Assembly (NCBI RefSeq): GCF_001439845.1
Contig: NZ_JYLO01000009.1
Span: 124,001 to 188,000 of the forward strand
Length of the DNA stretch: 64,000 bases
Direction: 5' to 3'
From: Pseudomonas lactis
Lineage (GTDB): Bacteria; Pseudomonadota; Gammaproteobacteria; Pseudomonadales; Pseudomonadaceae
Position 1 is the first letter of the stretch. Every line of letters begins with the position of its first letter. A program made the position numbers and the translations under genes. Under the pieces are notes generated by a model. That model ran no database searches and was not told the origin of the DNA. It was given only the letters and a program-made list of their open reading frames with translations. Shown here piece by piece: positions 1-8,191 of this stretch.

Positions 1-51
1 CATCAGGCTGACCGTCAGGCCCAGGCGCATCGACAGGCTGCCGGTCTTCAT
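1..51 (-). CDS. Sensor histidine kinase, N-terminal fragment (cut by window start)
   Basis: Only the first 17 codons are inside the window (MKTGSLSMRLGLTVSLM). The start codon overlaps the stop of the response regulator gene in an ATGA, as is usual for regulator-kinase pairs. The fragment looks like the basic N-terminus plus the start of a first membrane segment of a CopS/CzcS/IrlS-type kinase. The identity is inferred from position; the catalytic part lies outside the window. Confidence 0.6.
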   Translation of the reverse strand, partial: MKTGSLSMRLGLTVSLM

Positions 52-722
52 GGGCGCGCTTCCAGCACGTAGCCCACGCCACGAATGGTGTGGATCAGCT
101 TGACCTCGCTCTGGTCATCCACCTTGGCGCGCAGGCGGCTGATGGAGACTTCCACCACATTGGTGTCGCAGTCGAAATTCATGTCCCAGACCAGGGAAAT
201 AATCTGCGTGCGGGTCAGCACTTCGCCGGCCTGGCGCATCAGTACTTGCAGCAGGGCGAACTCCTTGGTGGTCAGGTCGATGCGCCGGGCGCCGCGATAA
301 GCGCGGTGGCGACGCGGGTCCAGTTCCAGGTCCGAGACGCGGAACACTTCCGGCTGTGGAATGTGCTCGCTGCGGCGCATCAGGGTGCGCACCCGTGCCA
401 GCAGTTCGGGAAACTCGAACGGCTTGACCAGGTAGTCGTCGGCGCCCATGTCCAGGCCCTTGATCTTGTCAGCCAGCCGGCCACGGGCGGTGAGCATCAT
501 CACGCGCTGGGTACCATTGCGGCGCAATTCTTCCAGTACTTGCCAGCCATCCTTGCCCGGCAGATTGACGTCCAGAATCACCAGTTCATAGGCGTGTTGC
601 CCGGCCAGGTGCAGGCCGTCGATGCCATTGGCGGCGCAGTCGACCACGTAGCCACTTTCGTTCAGGCCCTGTTGCAGGTAGTCGGCGGTTTTCTGCTCGT
701 CTTCAACCACAAGAATACGCAT
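48..722 (-). CDS. OmpR/PhoB-family response regulator of the heavy-metal (CzcR/CopR/IrlR) type
   Basis: A 224-residue two-domain regulator. The receiver domain (about 1-115) has the acidic pocket E7/D8, the phospho-acceptor D51 in LVILDVNLPG, T78 and K100 in YLVKPF. The winged-helix DNA-binding domain (about 125-222) ends in the typical TIRGVGYVLE motif. It is closest by eye to regulators of copper, zinc or cadmium response; the exact metal cannot be read from the sequence. It is co-transcribed with the kinase that follows. An OprD-family porin lies just upstream on the same strand, and CzcR and CopR of P. aeruginosa are known to affect oprD. A run of seven C lies directly between its ribosome site (GAGG) and the ATG. 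Confidence 0.9.
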   Translation of the reverse strand: MRILVVEDEQKTADYLQQGLNESGYVVDCAANGIDGLHLAGQHAYELVILDVNLPGKDGWQVLEELRRNGTQRVMMLTARGRLADKIKGLDMGADDYLVKPFEFPELLARVRTLMRRSEHIPQPEVFRVSDLELDPRRHRAYRGARRIDLTTKEFALLQVLMRQAGEVLTRTQIISLVWDMNFDCDTNVVEVSISRLRAKVDDQSEVKLIHTIRGVGYVLEARP

Positions 723-857
723 GGGGGGGTTACCTCTTGAATTAGGGGAGAGAAGGCGCCCATGTCCCTATGGCGGCGGTTATCGGAGTAGGAAAAGTCT
801 GAAGGCTAAAGTAACTACAGGGTCAACTGCGACCATCGGCCGCATGGAGCAGCAGGC

Positions 858-883
858 AAAAAAAACGCCCCAAGCGGGGCGTT
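858..883 (-). terminator. Rho-independent terminator
   Basis: The stem AACGCCCC / GGGGCGTT has a four-base loop and is followed on the minus strand by a run of eight T. It would end transcripts coming from the OprD-family porin and from the candidate small RNA immediately upstream. Confidence 0.85.
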
Positions 884-951
884 AAAAATTCATCTCTTTC
901 CAAAGGAGCTACACAAAAGCTTCAGAGATGAATGTGCTCGGTGAATAAGTT
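858..951 (-). ncRNA. Candidate small RNA between the porin and the response regulator
   Basis: Read on the minus strand, a TATACT -10-like box (958-963) is followed by a stretch with a 10-bp inverted repeat (ATTCATCTCT...AGAGATGAAT, 26-base loop) and then by the strong terminator. This is the shape of a stem-loop plus terminator sRNA of about 90 nt. No good -35 box was found 17-18 bp upstream, so an activator or a longer porin 3' UTR origin is possible. The sequence matches no sRNA I can name. A 3' UTR stem is the main alternative. Confidence 0.35.
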
Positions 952-1060
952 GAAGCGAGTATAGAAAGTTCCACTTAACGAGAAGCTGAGGCCAATATTA
1001 CAATTTTGATAACTGGCTATTTGTGAACAGATGTTAGTTAATCGCGAGCGAATGTAAGGG

Positions 1061-2380
1061 CTACAACACGACCAAGGGGTATTCGGCAATCAGACGAACT
1101 TCTTCCAGGTCTGACTCGAACGCACTGGAGCGCACGGTGGCCTGGCGCACGCGCAGGGACAAATCCTTCAAACGCCCACTTTGCACCACGTACTTGGCCT
1201 CGATATCCCGTTCCCAACGGCGTTGATCGGTCAACGGGTTACCCGCTGCATCGCGGCGCATATACACGGCATTGGCGTTGCTGTAGTCGGCGCCGGTGCC
1301 TTTGCCGTAGCGGGTCATGAACGACAGGCCGGGAATGCCGAACGCCTGCATGTCCAGGTCGTAGCGCACCATCCATGAGCGCTCCTTGGGCGCGTTGAAG
1401 TCGCTGTACTGGATCGAGTTATTGAGGAAGATCGAGTCTGACTGGCGCAGGTAGTCGAAATCATCGTCGCCGTTGTTACGTTGGTGGGACACGGCCAGGC
1501 TGTGGGCACCGACCTTGACCCCGAGCCTGGCGCTCCAGATGTTGTTGTCGAACTCGCCGAGCCGTTTCTGGCCTTCGTCCACGGCCTTGTAGTAGTTGAA
1601 GTCGCCGAACAATGACATGTCGTCGGTCAATGCGTAATTGGCATTGCTGCCGAAGTAGTACTGGTCCCAGGCGTCCTTCAAGCGGCTGCTGTACAGGCTA
1701 AAGCCCAGGTGGCTGTTGAGCTGATAGTCACCGCCGAAGTAGGCGATCCAGGGCGAGTCGACCTTGCCTGCATAGAAGGTGGCAAAGCCTTTGTTCATGC
1801 CGCTTTCACTGGGCTGGCTCATGCCGCTCAGGCGCCCGCCTTGCAGGCTCAAGCCTTCCAGGCTGGTGTTTTGCAGGGTGACGCCGCGAAAGCTCTCGGG
1901 CAACAGGCGAGAGTCGCCGTAGGCCACCACCGGGGTGAGTGGGAACACGTCGCCGGCCTTGATCACCGTGTCCAGCACGCGCAGTTTTGCCGCGCCGCCG
2001 ATTTTGCTGTAGCTGTTTTCCGGCTGGTTGTCGCTGTTCACCGGGAGCACGCCGAACGAGCCTTTGCCGCCGCTGCGGCCGCTGCCCGAGTCAAGCGTAA
2101 GGCCGTACATGGCGAACGCGTCCAGACCAAAACCCACGGTGCCCTGGGTAAAACCGGATTCGAATTTGCCAATAAAGCCCTGGGCCCAGGCTTCTGAGTA
2201 ACCATTGCCAGTGGGGCTGGACTGGCCTTTGCGGTCATCGCGGTTGAAGTAGAAATTGCGTGCCAGCACGTTGATGCGACTGCCCTCGATAAAACCCTCG
2301 GGCTTGTCCTCCACCGCCATGGCGGCCATGGGCAGTGCAGCCATCAGTGAAAAGGGAAGGGTGTAATGACGAATGCTCAT
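1061..2380 (-). CDS. OprD-family outer-membrane porin
   Basis: A 439-residue protein with a signal peptide (cleavage near AAMA-VEDK) and the OprD-family opening GFIEGSRINVLARNFYFNRD, followed by alternating amphipathic strands and ending in a short strand (LIAEYPLVVL). Length and motifs fit the 18-strand substrate-specific channels that take up amino acids, peptides or aromatic acids. The substrate class (OccD or OccK type) is not clear by eye. It stands alone in its transcript, ahead of the minus-strand terminator at 858-883. The neighbouring metal-type two-component system may influence it, but this is inference. Confidence 0.9.
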   Translation of the reverse strand: MSIRHYTLPFSLMAALPMAAMAVEDKPEGFIEGSRINVLARNFYFNRDDRKGQSSPTGNGYSEAWAQGFIGKFESGFTQGTVGFGLDAFAMYGLTLDSGSGRSGGKGSFGVLPVNSDNQPENSYSKIGGAAKLRVLDTVIKAGDVFPLTPVVAYGDSRLLPESFRGVTLQNTSLEGLSLQGGRLSGMSQPSESGMNKGFATFYAGKVDSPWIAYFGGDYQLNSHLGFSLYSSRLKDAWDQYYFGSNANYALTDDMSLFGDFNYYKAVDEGQKRLGEFDNNIWSARLGVKVGAHSLAVSHQRNNGDDDFDYLRQSDSIFLNNSIQYSDFNAPKERSWMVRYDLDMQAFGIPGLSFMTRYGKGTGADYSNANAVYMRRDAAGNPLTDQRRWERDIEAKYVVQSGRLKDLSLRVRQATVRSSAFESDLEEVRLIAEYPLVVL

Positions 2381-2491
2381 GATGCGCTCCTCGGTGATGG
2401 CAGTTATCAGCTTCTTATAGAGGCGGGCGTTCTTATTGATCTGGCCCTGGCTGATAGTTGCAAACGACGGATAACAGCTGCATGGCGCGAA

Positions 2492-2506
2492 GATTACAAT
2501 TCTGGA
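2492..2506. promoter_or_regulatory. Possible response-regulator half-site in the porin/DUF2790 divergent region
   Basis: The sequence ATTACAATTCTGGAAA resembles one half of the TTACAA-type sites used by CusR/CopR/IrlR regulators. A similar and better element (TTACAATTTTGATAA) lies at 998-1012. The position between two divergent genes is suitable, but the palindrome is poor, so this is a weak call. Confidence 0.25.
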
Positions 2507-2606
2507 AACTAACGGCCATCTAACAAATAAGTAATGTTCTGGTGAACCTGGCGTCAGGGTGGGTTGGTTAATCTCGACACTGAACTTTTCAGTCGAGGAA
2601 ACCGCA

Positions 2607-2939
2607 ATGAACTTTTATAAAGTAGGTGTGGCTGTATTAACGGCTGTGTTGTCATTTGGCGCGCTGGCCGAAGGGGGCGGGGATCGCACCTTTGCCCTGA
2701 TGATGGAGCGCAATGAGAAAGCCATGGCCGCCTACGCGATCAAAAAAGGCAAGCCGGTGCCCGAGGTCCAGGCTTACCGCTATGGCATGGACCTGGACAT
2801 TGCCAAGGTCGTCAACGTGACGCCGCCGATCCGCTCGTGCAACGTCGTGCCGTCGCGCATGACCTATGAAGACTCCAGCGGCAAGCTCAATACCCTGGAA
2901 TATCAGGTCATGGGCGTATGCCGTAACAATGGCGGTTGA
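2607..2939 (+). CDS. Secreted DUF2790 family protein
   Basis: A 110-residue protein with a clear signal peptide (MNFYKVGVAVLTAVLSFGALAEG) and the DUF2790 core: YGMDLDIAKVV, then PPIRSCNVVPSRMTYEDSSG and a final YQVMGVC, with a conserved Cys pair. The start at 2607 was chosen over an upstream in-frame codon because it has GAGGAA at the right distance and begins directly with the signal peptide. Family members are small periplasmic proteins; several in P. aeruginosa belong to the copper-responsive CopR regulon. The function is unknown. A metal-type regulator 2 kb away makes a metal link plausible. Confidence 0.85.
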   Translation: MNFYKVGVAVLTAVLSFGALAEGGGDRTFALMMERNEKAMAAYAIKKGKPVPEVQAYRYGMDLDIAKVVNVTPPIRSCNVVPSRMTYEDSSGKLNTLEYQVMGVCRNNGG

Positions 2940-3035
2940 AAATATAGTTCGGCCCAGGGCTCAAGCGCTCTTCAGAAAACCCCGGCAGCGCCGATGCAAG
3001 TTAGAACACCCACCTCACTTGCCTAACGGTGCCCC

Positions 3036-4352
3036 ATGTTCAATACCGGCCTGAAGCAGGAGCTGACCGCTCTGCGCGAAGAATTGTCGAGCTTGCTCCA
3101 GGTGAAAGAGAGCCTGGAAAACGAAATGCTCTGCCTGACACTGGACCCTGAAGGCCGTGTGGAGTGGGCCAATGCCAACTTCCTGCAGGAATTGGCTTAT
3201 TCGTTGAGTGAAATTGTCGGGCGCGCGATCGAAGACCTGGTGCCAGCCCATGTGCGCCAGGACCCGTTCCAGCTGCGCTTCAAGCACGCGCTGGCCCGCG
3301 GCGAACACTTTGCCGGCGCCGTGCGCCTGATGCGTGGCAATGGCAAAGAGGCCTGGTTGCGCTCAATCGTGCAGCCGGTGCGCAGCTCTGAAGGGCGCAT
3401 CAAGCAGTTTTCGATGTTCTCCAGCGACCTTACCCGCACCATCGAGAGTTCGCGTGAACATGAAAACCTCATCACTGCGTTGATGCGTTCCACCGCGTTG
3501 ATCGAGTTCGACCTGGAAGGGCATGTGCTCACCGCCAATGACCGCTTCCTCGGCGCCATGGGATACAGCCTGGCGCAGATCGAAGGCAAGCATCACCGTA
3601 TGTTCTGTGAACCGCAGGAATATAACAGTGCCGAATACCAGCAGTTCTGGAAGCGCCTGAACGCCGGTGAGTTCGTCGCCGCGCGCTTCAAACGAGTGGA
3701 CAGCCACGGCCGCCTGGTGTGGTTGGAAGCCACCTACAACCCGGTGGTGGATGCCAATGAGCGACTGTACAAAGTGGTCAAGTTCGCCACGGTCATTACC
3801 GAGCAGGTCAACCGCGAGCAGGCGGTGGCCGAGGCCGCCAATATTGCCTACAGCACCTCTTTGCAAACCGACGACAGCGCCCAGCGCGGCACCACCGTGG
3901 TCACCCAGGCCGTGGACGTGATGCGCGACCTGGCCCAGCACATGCAACAGGCCGGTGAAGGCATCGAGGCGTTGAATGCCCAGTCCCAAGTGATTGGCAG
4001 CATCGTCAAGACCATCAGCGGCATTGCCGAGCAAACCAACCTGCTGGCGCTCAACGCCGCCATCGAAGCGGCGCGTGCCGGGGAGCAGGGGCGTGGCTTT
4101 GCGGTGGTGGCCGACGAAGTGCGGCAACTGGCGTCACGCACCAGCAAAGCCACCGAGGAAATTGTCGGTGTGGTGCGCCAGAACCAGGACATGGCCCGCG
4201 ACGCGGTGGCCTTGATGGCCGACGGGCGGGCGCAAGCCGAGCAGGGCCTGGCCCTGGCGGCCGAGGCGGGTACTGTGATCGTCGAGATTCAAGACGGTGC
4301 GCAAAAAGTGGTGAGTGCGGTCGGGCAGTTTGCCAATCAGCTGTCGAGCTGA
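3036..4352 (+). CDS. Soluble PAS-PAS methyl-accepting chemotaxis transducer
   Basis: A 438-residue protein without membrane segments. After a short N-terminal coiled coil come two PAS domains (roughly 20-130 and 140-260) and then an MCP signalling hairpin with the conserved tip motif (NLLALNAAIEAARAGEQGRGFAVVADEVRQLA). There is no HAMP domain and no periplasmic sensor, so it senses an internal signal such as redox state or oxygen through a PAS cofactor. The order PAS-PAS-MCP resembles Aer-like soluble receptors and the dispersion regulator BdlA of P. aeruginosa; which of these it is cannot be settled here. It is monocistronic, with no che genes nearby. Confidence 0.9.
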   Translation: MFNTGLKQELTALREELSSLLQVKESLENEMLCLTLDPEGRVEWANANFLQELAYSLSEIVGRAIEDLVPAHVRQDPFQLRFKHALARGEHFAGAVRLMRGNGKEAWLRSIVQPVRSSEGRIKQFSMFSSDLTRTIESSREHENLITALMRSTALIEFDLEGHVLTANDRFLGAMGYSLAQIEGKHHRMFCEPQEYNSAEYQQFWKRLNAGEFVAARFKRVDSHGRLVWLEATYNPVVDANERLYKVVKFATVITEQVNREQAVAEAANIAYSTSLQTDDSAQRGTTVVTQAVDVMRDLAQHMQQAGEGIEALNAQSQVIGSIVKTISGIAEQTNLLALNAAIEAARAGEQGRGFAVVADEVRQLASRTSKATEEIVGVVRQNQDMARDAVALMADGRAQAEQGLALAAEAGTVIVEIQDGAQKVVSAVGQFANQLSS

Positions 4353-4412
4353 CCTGTGGGGCTTGTGCTTGAGGTATCTTAGGTCTTTTCTCGCTTGCAG
4401 AGCTGATCGACC

Positions 4413-4988
4413 ATGAGCCCTACGTTCCGTCGCCCTGTCCCACTGTCCAAAGCTTACCGTTTGCTCAACCACGGGCCGACCGTGTTGGTGAGCGCAGCCC
4501 ACAATGGTCAGCGCAATATCATGGCCGCTGCCTGGGCCATGCCGCTGGATTTCGAACCACCGAAAGTCGCGGTGGTGCTCGACAAGGCCACCTGGACTCG
4601 CGAGCTACTGGAAGGCGCTGGTACCTTTGTGTTGCAGGTGCCTTGTGTTGCCCAGGCTGATCTGGTGCAGACGGTGGGCAATACCCGCGGTGTTGAAGCC
4701 GATAAATTCGCAGCCTACGGCTTGCACAGCTTCAGCGGTGAGCACACCGAGGCGCCGATGTTGGAAGGCTGTGTGGCCTGGTTGGAGTGCCGCCTGCTGC
4801 CCGAGCCGCATAATCAGCAGGCCTATGACCTGTTCCTGGGCGAAGTGGTCGCGGCTTATGCTGATGAGCGGGTATTCAGTGATGGCCACTGGCATTTTGA
4901 AGGGCATGATGAACTGCGCACGTTGCACCATGTGGCGGGTGGGAATTTCCTGGCCATTGGCCAACCGATTGTCGGGCGCCAGCTCTGA
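4413..4988 (+). CDS. Flavin reductase family protein (FMN-binding split barrel)
   Basis: A 191-residue protein of the DIM6/NTAB flavin reductase family. The N-terminal stretch PVPLSKAYRLLNHGPTVLVSA is typical, followed by the FMN-binding core (AAAWAMPLDFEPPKVAVVLDKATWTRELLE). Members reduce FMN or bind it in small oxidoreductases, often as partner of a monooxygenase, but no monooxygenase gene is adjacent. It stands alone, with a REPIN directly downstream. Substrate unknown. Confidence 0.85.
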   Translation: MSPTFRRPVPLSKAYRLLNHGPTVLVSAAHNGQRNIMAAAWAMPLDFEPPKVAVVLDKATWTRELLEGAGTFVLQVPCVAQADLVQTVGNTRGVEADKFAAYGLHSFSGEHTEAPMLEGCVAWLECRLLPEPHNQQAYDLFLGEVVAAYADERVFSDGHWHFEGHDELRTLHHVAGGNFLAIGQPIVGRQL

Positions 4989-5012
4989 CAGAGGCGCAAA
5001 GCCACGAAGATC

Positions 5013-5105
5013 AACTGTGGGAGCTGGCTTGCCTGCGATGGCATCATCTTGGTGTACCTGATGTACCGAGGTGTCTGCATCGCAGGCAAGCCAGCTCCCA
5101 CAGTT
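5013..5105. repeat. REPIN (GTGGGAGCTGGCTTGCC family)
   Basis: Two inverted REP copies (AACTGTGGGAGCTGGCTTGC and its complement) flank a short spacer that itself contains a small hairpin around GGTGTACC...GGTACATC. It lies between the flavin reductase gene and the 3' end of the AraC gene. The same REP family recurs at 54993, 55440, 59721 and 63028. Confidence 0.9.
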
Positions 5106-5127
5106 TGAACGTATTCCAACCCAGTAC

Positions 5128-5937
5128 TCAGCGTCCGAGCATTTTCACCCAACGCGATGGCGGCATGCCGTAGGTGCTGCGAAATTGGCGGGTCATGTGG
5201 CTTTGGTCGGTAAAGCCTGCGGTCATCGCCGCATCTACCAACGATTGGCCCTGGGCCAATAAGTGGCGCACCAGGTCCAGCCGGCGCATGGTCAGGTAGC
5301 GGTAGGGGCTGGTGCCGAACAACAGACGAAAATCCCGCGATAACGCCCAGCGGTCGCGGCCGGCATGGTCGGCAATTTCATCGAGGGTGATGCTGCGGCC
5401 CAGGGCGCTGTGGATGAATTCACGGGCGCGTTCGGCCGCGACGTAGTCGAAGGATTTACGGCGAATGAGGGCCCCGGACGCAGCGCTCAGCGCGTGGGCC
5501 AGGTCGAACAGGGCGTCTTGCTCTTGCATCGGGTCTATCGGGCAATCGAGGCTTTGTAGCAACACTTCGCTGGCGCGGTGCAGCCTTGGGTCGGTGGACA
5601 AACCGCCGGGGATAAACGGCAACGGCTGCCCACCGAGGATCTGCTGGATCAGCGCCGGCTCCACATAAATCATCCGGTACTTGAAACCTTCGTCGCTGCC
5701 GGCGCGGCCGTCATGGGTTTCATCCGGGTGGATCACCATGGTGGTGCCGGGCAGGCTGTGGGTCGTACCGCCGCGGTAATGAAAACTCTGCACGCCGAAC
5801 AACGTGCGCCCGATGGCGTAGGTGTCATGGCGGTGGGGGTCGAAGGCGAAGCCGGCAAAGTACGCCTCGATACGGTCCAGGCCGCTGGCGTGGGGCGCGC
5901 GGTGCAGCCAGTCGAGGGAGTGGGTGGGGTTGCCCAT
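5128..5937 (-). CDS. AraC-family transcriptional regulator
   Basis: A 269-residue regulator with an N-terminal cupin-like sensing domain (about 15-155, with FDPHRHDTYAIG) and a C-terminal double helix-turn-helix (about 170-265: EIADHAGRDRWALSRDFRLLFGTSPYRYLTMRRL, then AAMTAGFTDQSHMTRQFRSTYGMPPSRW). It is divergent from a LysE-type exporter gene. This pairing is common, the regulator controlling the exporter in response to an amino acid or drug-like ligand. The ligand is not known. Confidence 0.9.
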   Translation of the reverse strand: MGNPTHSLDWLHRAPHASGLDRIEAYFAGFAFDPHRHDTYAIGRTLFGVQSFHYRGGTTHSLPGTTMVIHPDETHDGRAGSDEGFKYRMIYVEPALIQQILGGQPLPFIPGGLSTDPRLHRASEVLLQSLDCPIDPMQEQDALFDLAHALSAASGALIRRKSFDYVAAERAREFIHSALGRSITLDEIADHAGRDRWALSRDFRLLFGTSPYRYLTMRRLDLVRHLLAQGQSLVDAAMTAGFTDQSHMTRQFRSTYGMPPSRWVKMLGR

Positions 5938-6073
5938 GGTGACTTGTCACAAAAGGAGGTGGAAACACGTTAACTGAGTCTGCACCGGTTGTCTGCCGGG
6001 GTCTTGTACGATTGTGCAGGTGTGGGGCGAGGCCTATGATCCCTGTTCGTATACTGCGCTGTTGGTGCTCCCC

Positions 6074-6712
6074 ATGGACTTTTTCAACCCCGCCTATGTG
6101 GCGCCGCTGGTCTCGCTCGCATTGCTGTGGACAGTCGCCGTGGTGACGCCTGGCCCCAACTTTTTCAATACGGCGCAGTTGGCCGCCAGCTGTTCTCGGC
6201 GTCACGGCGTAATGGCCTCGGCAGGCGTGGCCACTGGCACGATTATCTGGGGGCTGGCGGGCGGCCTGGGCATCAAGTCGCTGTTTACCGCCGCGCCCAT
6301 GCTGTACTTGGCGTTCAAGATCATCGGCGGCTGTTACCTGATCTATCTTGGGCTGAAACTGTTCAAGCGCTCGGCGCCGACCACAGGGCAGACGGTGTTG
6401 CCCGATGAGCCGCGACGTTCATTGTTTTCCGCGTGGCGTTTCGGTTTATTGGGCAACTTGTCCAACCCCAAGGCCGCTCTGTTCGTCGCCACAGCCTTCG
6501 CCTCGACCATGCCGCCGTCACCATCGCCAGCGCTGCTGACCCTGGCGGTCATCACCATGGCAACCTTGTCGTTCAGTTGGTACTCCAGCGTAGCCCTGGT
6601 GTTTTCCAGCGAGCGCATGGCCAACCTCTACAGCCGTTCGCGCAAGTGGCTCGACCGCTTTGCCGGGAGCTGCTACCTGTTATTCGGTGCACATCTGGTA
6701 GCGAATCGCTGA
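6074..6712 (+). CDS. LysE/RhtB-family exporter
   Basis: A 212-residue integral membrane protein with about six hydrophobic segments and the family signature VTPGPNFFNTAQLAASCSRRHG near residues 25-45, plus NLSNPKAALF in the middle. Members export amino acids or derivatives (lysine, threonine, homoserine). The ATG at 6074 was preferred over an upstream in-frame codon near 6014 because the protein then begins as relatives do, with MDFFNP before the first helix. It is divergent from the AraC gene, which probably regulates it. Substrate unknown. Confidence 0.88.
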   Translation: MDFFNPAYVAPLVSLALLWTVAVVTPGPNFFNTAQLAASCSRRHGVMASAGVATGTIIWGLAGGLGIKSLFTAAPMLYLAFKIIGGCYLIYLGLKLFKRSAPTTGQTVLPDEPRRSLFSAWRFGLLGNLSNPKAALFVATAFASTMPPSPSPALLTLAVITMATLSFSWYSSVALVFSSERMANLYSRSRKWLDRFAGSCYLLFGAHLVANR

Positions 6713-6756
6713 CCGCCCGTGGTAAGAAGCCTTACTTTCAACAGTGAGGCCGGGTC

Positions 6757-7854
6757 ATGAGCAAGGTGCGGGTAGGTATTATTTTTGGGGGCCGTTCGGC
6801 TGAGCATGAGGTCTCGCTGCAATCGGCGCGCAACATTGTCGATGCCCTTGATCGCTCACGCTTCGAGCCGGTTTTGATCGGTATCGACAAGGCCGGTCAC
6901 TGGCACCTCAATGACACCTCGAACTTCCTGCTCAACCAGGAAAACCCGGCGCTCATCGCCCTCAACCAGTCCAACCGTGAATTGGCCGTGGTGCCCGGCA
7001 AGGCCAGCCAGCAAGTGGTAGAGACCTCTGGCCAAGGCGTGCTTGAACACATCGACGTGATCTTCCCGATTGTCCACGGCACCCTCGGTGAAGACGGTTG
7101 CCTGCAAGGCTTGCTGCGCATGGCGGACTTGCCCTTCGTCGGTTCCGACGTGCTCGGCTCGGCGGTGTGCATGGACAAAGACATCAGCAAGCGCTTGCTG
7201 CGCGGCGCGGGCATTGCGGTCACGCCGTTCATCACCCTTACGCGAGCTAATGCGGCGCGCACCTCTTTTGAAACGGCCGCTGGCAAGCTCGGTGTGCCGA
7301 TGTTCGTCAAGCCCGCCAACCAGGGTTCGTCGGTGGGGGTAAGCAAAGTCGGCAGCGAAGCCGAGTACCGCGCTGCCGTTGAACTGGCGTTGGGGTTTGA
7401 TGAGAAGGTGCTGGTGGAGTCCGCCGTCCAGGGCCGTGAGATCGAATGCGCCGTGCTGGGCAATGACGAGCCCATCGCCAGCGGTTGTGGCGAGATCGTG
7501 GTGAGCAGTGGTTTCTATTCCTACGACAGCAAATACATCGATGGCCAGGCCGCCCAGGTAGTGGTGCCGGCGGCGATCAGTCATGACGCCAGCGAGCGGA
7601 TCCGCAGCCTGGCCATTGAGGCGTTTGAAGTGTTGGGCTGCGCCGGGTTGGCGCGGGTAGATGTGTTCCTGACGCAGGACGGCGAAGTGCTGATCAACGA
7701 GATCAACTCACTGCCCGGTTTTACCCGCATCAGCATGTACCCCAAGCTGTGGCAGGCGGCAGGCATGAGCTACAGCGAGCTGGTGAGCCGGTTGATCGAG
7801 CTGGCGCTGGAGCGGCATGCGGGGCGCAAGGGCTTGAAGATCAACCGCCAGTGA
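6757..7854 (+). CDS. ddl: D-alanine--D-alanine ligase
   Basis: A 365-residue ATP-grasp enzyme that joins two D-Ala for peptidoglycan precursor synthesis in the cytoplasm. Visible motifs are IIFGGRSAEHEVSLQSARN at the N-terminus, FPIVHGTLGEDGCLQGLLRM, the ATP-binding PMFVKPANQGSSVGVSKV and the metal/substrate loop LINEINSLPGFTRISMYPKLW. The length and the long N-terminal domain fit the DdlA type. It is not in the mur-fts cell-wall cluster, so it is probably the second ligase of this genome. Confidence 0.95.
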   Translation: MSKVRVGIIFGGRSAEHEVSLQSARNIVDALDRSRFEPVLIGIDKAGHWHLNDTSNFLLNQENPALIALNQSNRELAVVPGKASQQVVETSGQGVLEHIDVIFPIVHGTLGEDGCLQGLLRMADLPFVGSDVLGSAVCMDKDISKRLLRGAGIAVTPFITLTRANAARTSFETAAGKLGVPMFVKPANQGSSVGVSKVGSEAEYRAAVELALGFDEKVLVESAVQGREIECAVLGNDEPIASGCGEIVVSSGFYSYDSKYIDGQAAQVVVPAAISHDASERIRSLAIEAFEVLGCAGLARVDVFLTQDGEVLINEINSLPGFTRISMYPKLWQAAGMSYSELVSRLIELALERHAGRKGLKINRQ

Positions 7855-7866
7855 TTGGCCCGAAGC

Positions 7867-7889
7867 AGTAACGCGATCAGGCGTTACTG
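7867..7889. repeat. Inverted repeat at the ddl/antitoxin convergent end
   Basis: AGTAACGC - GATCAG - GCGTTACT forms an 8-bp stem spanning the end of the antitoxin gene. It could act as a weak bidirectional terminator for the two converging genes, but there is no T run after it on either strand. Confidence 0.4.
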
Positions 7890-8191
7890 AGTACTTCGCG
7901 AAAAACGTCCGGCCTTATGGCCGCAATATGCAGTAGCGAACGTGCTGCTCCGGAAGGTGCGCGACGCCCTTGCTCCCATTCTTGAAGGGTTCTTACTGAC
8001 ACGCCCAGAAGCTCGGCAAATTTGGGTTGTGAGAGCCCTGTCTTGCTTCTTGCTTCGGCAGCCTGAGTGACCTCAACGTGCTGCACGGCCCCGTAACGTC
8101 CCGCTTTGACATCCTGAATGGCTGTGAGTAGTTCTTCGCCTATATTGCGTTTGGCGTCACGTTCCTTCAGTTCTTTATCAGTGAGTGGCAT
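7877..8191 (-). CDS. higA: Antitoxin with XRE-type helix-turn-helix (HigA2-like)
   Basis: A 104-residue protein. The N-terminal half is a toxin-binding arm. The C-terminal half is a helix-turn-helix (about 50-95: RSKTGLSQPKFAELLGVSVRTLQEWEQGRRAPSGAARSLL), as in HigA of the toxin-first HigBA systems. It overlaps the toxin gene by 14 bases, so the two are translationally linked. It likely neutralises the toxin and represses the shared promoter through the palindrome at 8507-8523. Confidence 0.88.
   Translation of the reverse strand: MPLTDKELKERDAKRNIGEELLTAIQDVKAGRYGAVQHVEVTQAAEARSKTGLSQPKFAELLGVSVRTLQEWEQGRRAPSGAARSLLHIAAIRPDVFREVLSNA

Larger units (their letters stand above)
723..1060. other. 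Intergenic region: terminator, long inverted repeat and possible small RNA
   Basis: No protein gene is supported in these 338 bases. They hold the G7 run abutting the regulator start (723-729), a strong minus-strand hairpin terminator (858-883), a 10-bp inverted repeat ATTCATCTCT (888-897) / AGAGATGAAT (924-933), a possible minus-strand -10 box TATACT (958-963) and a TTACAA-N3-TTGATAA-like element at about 998-1012. The DNA between the inverted repeat and the porin stop is AT-rich. Confidence 0.6.

Noticed and set aside
5952..5960. A perfect AAGGAGGT ribosome site on the plus strand between the AraC and LysE genes
   Set aside because: No start codon at usable distance follows it; the LysE start is 115 bases further on.
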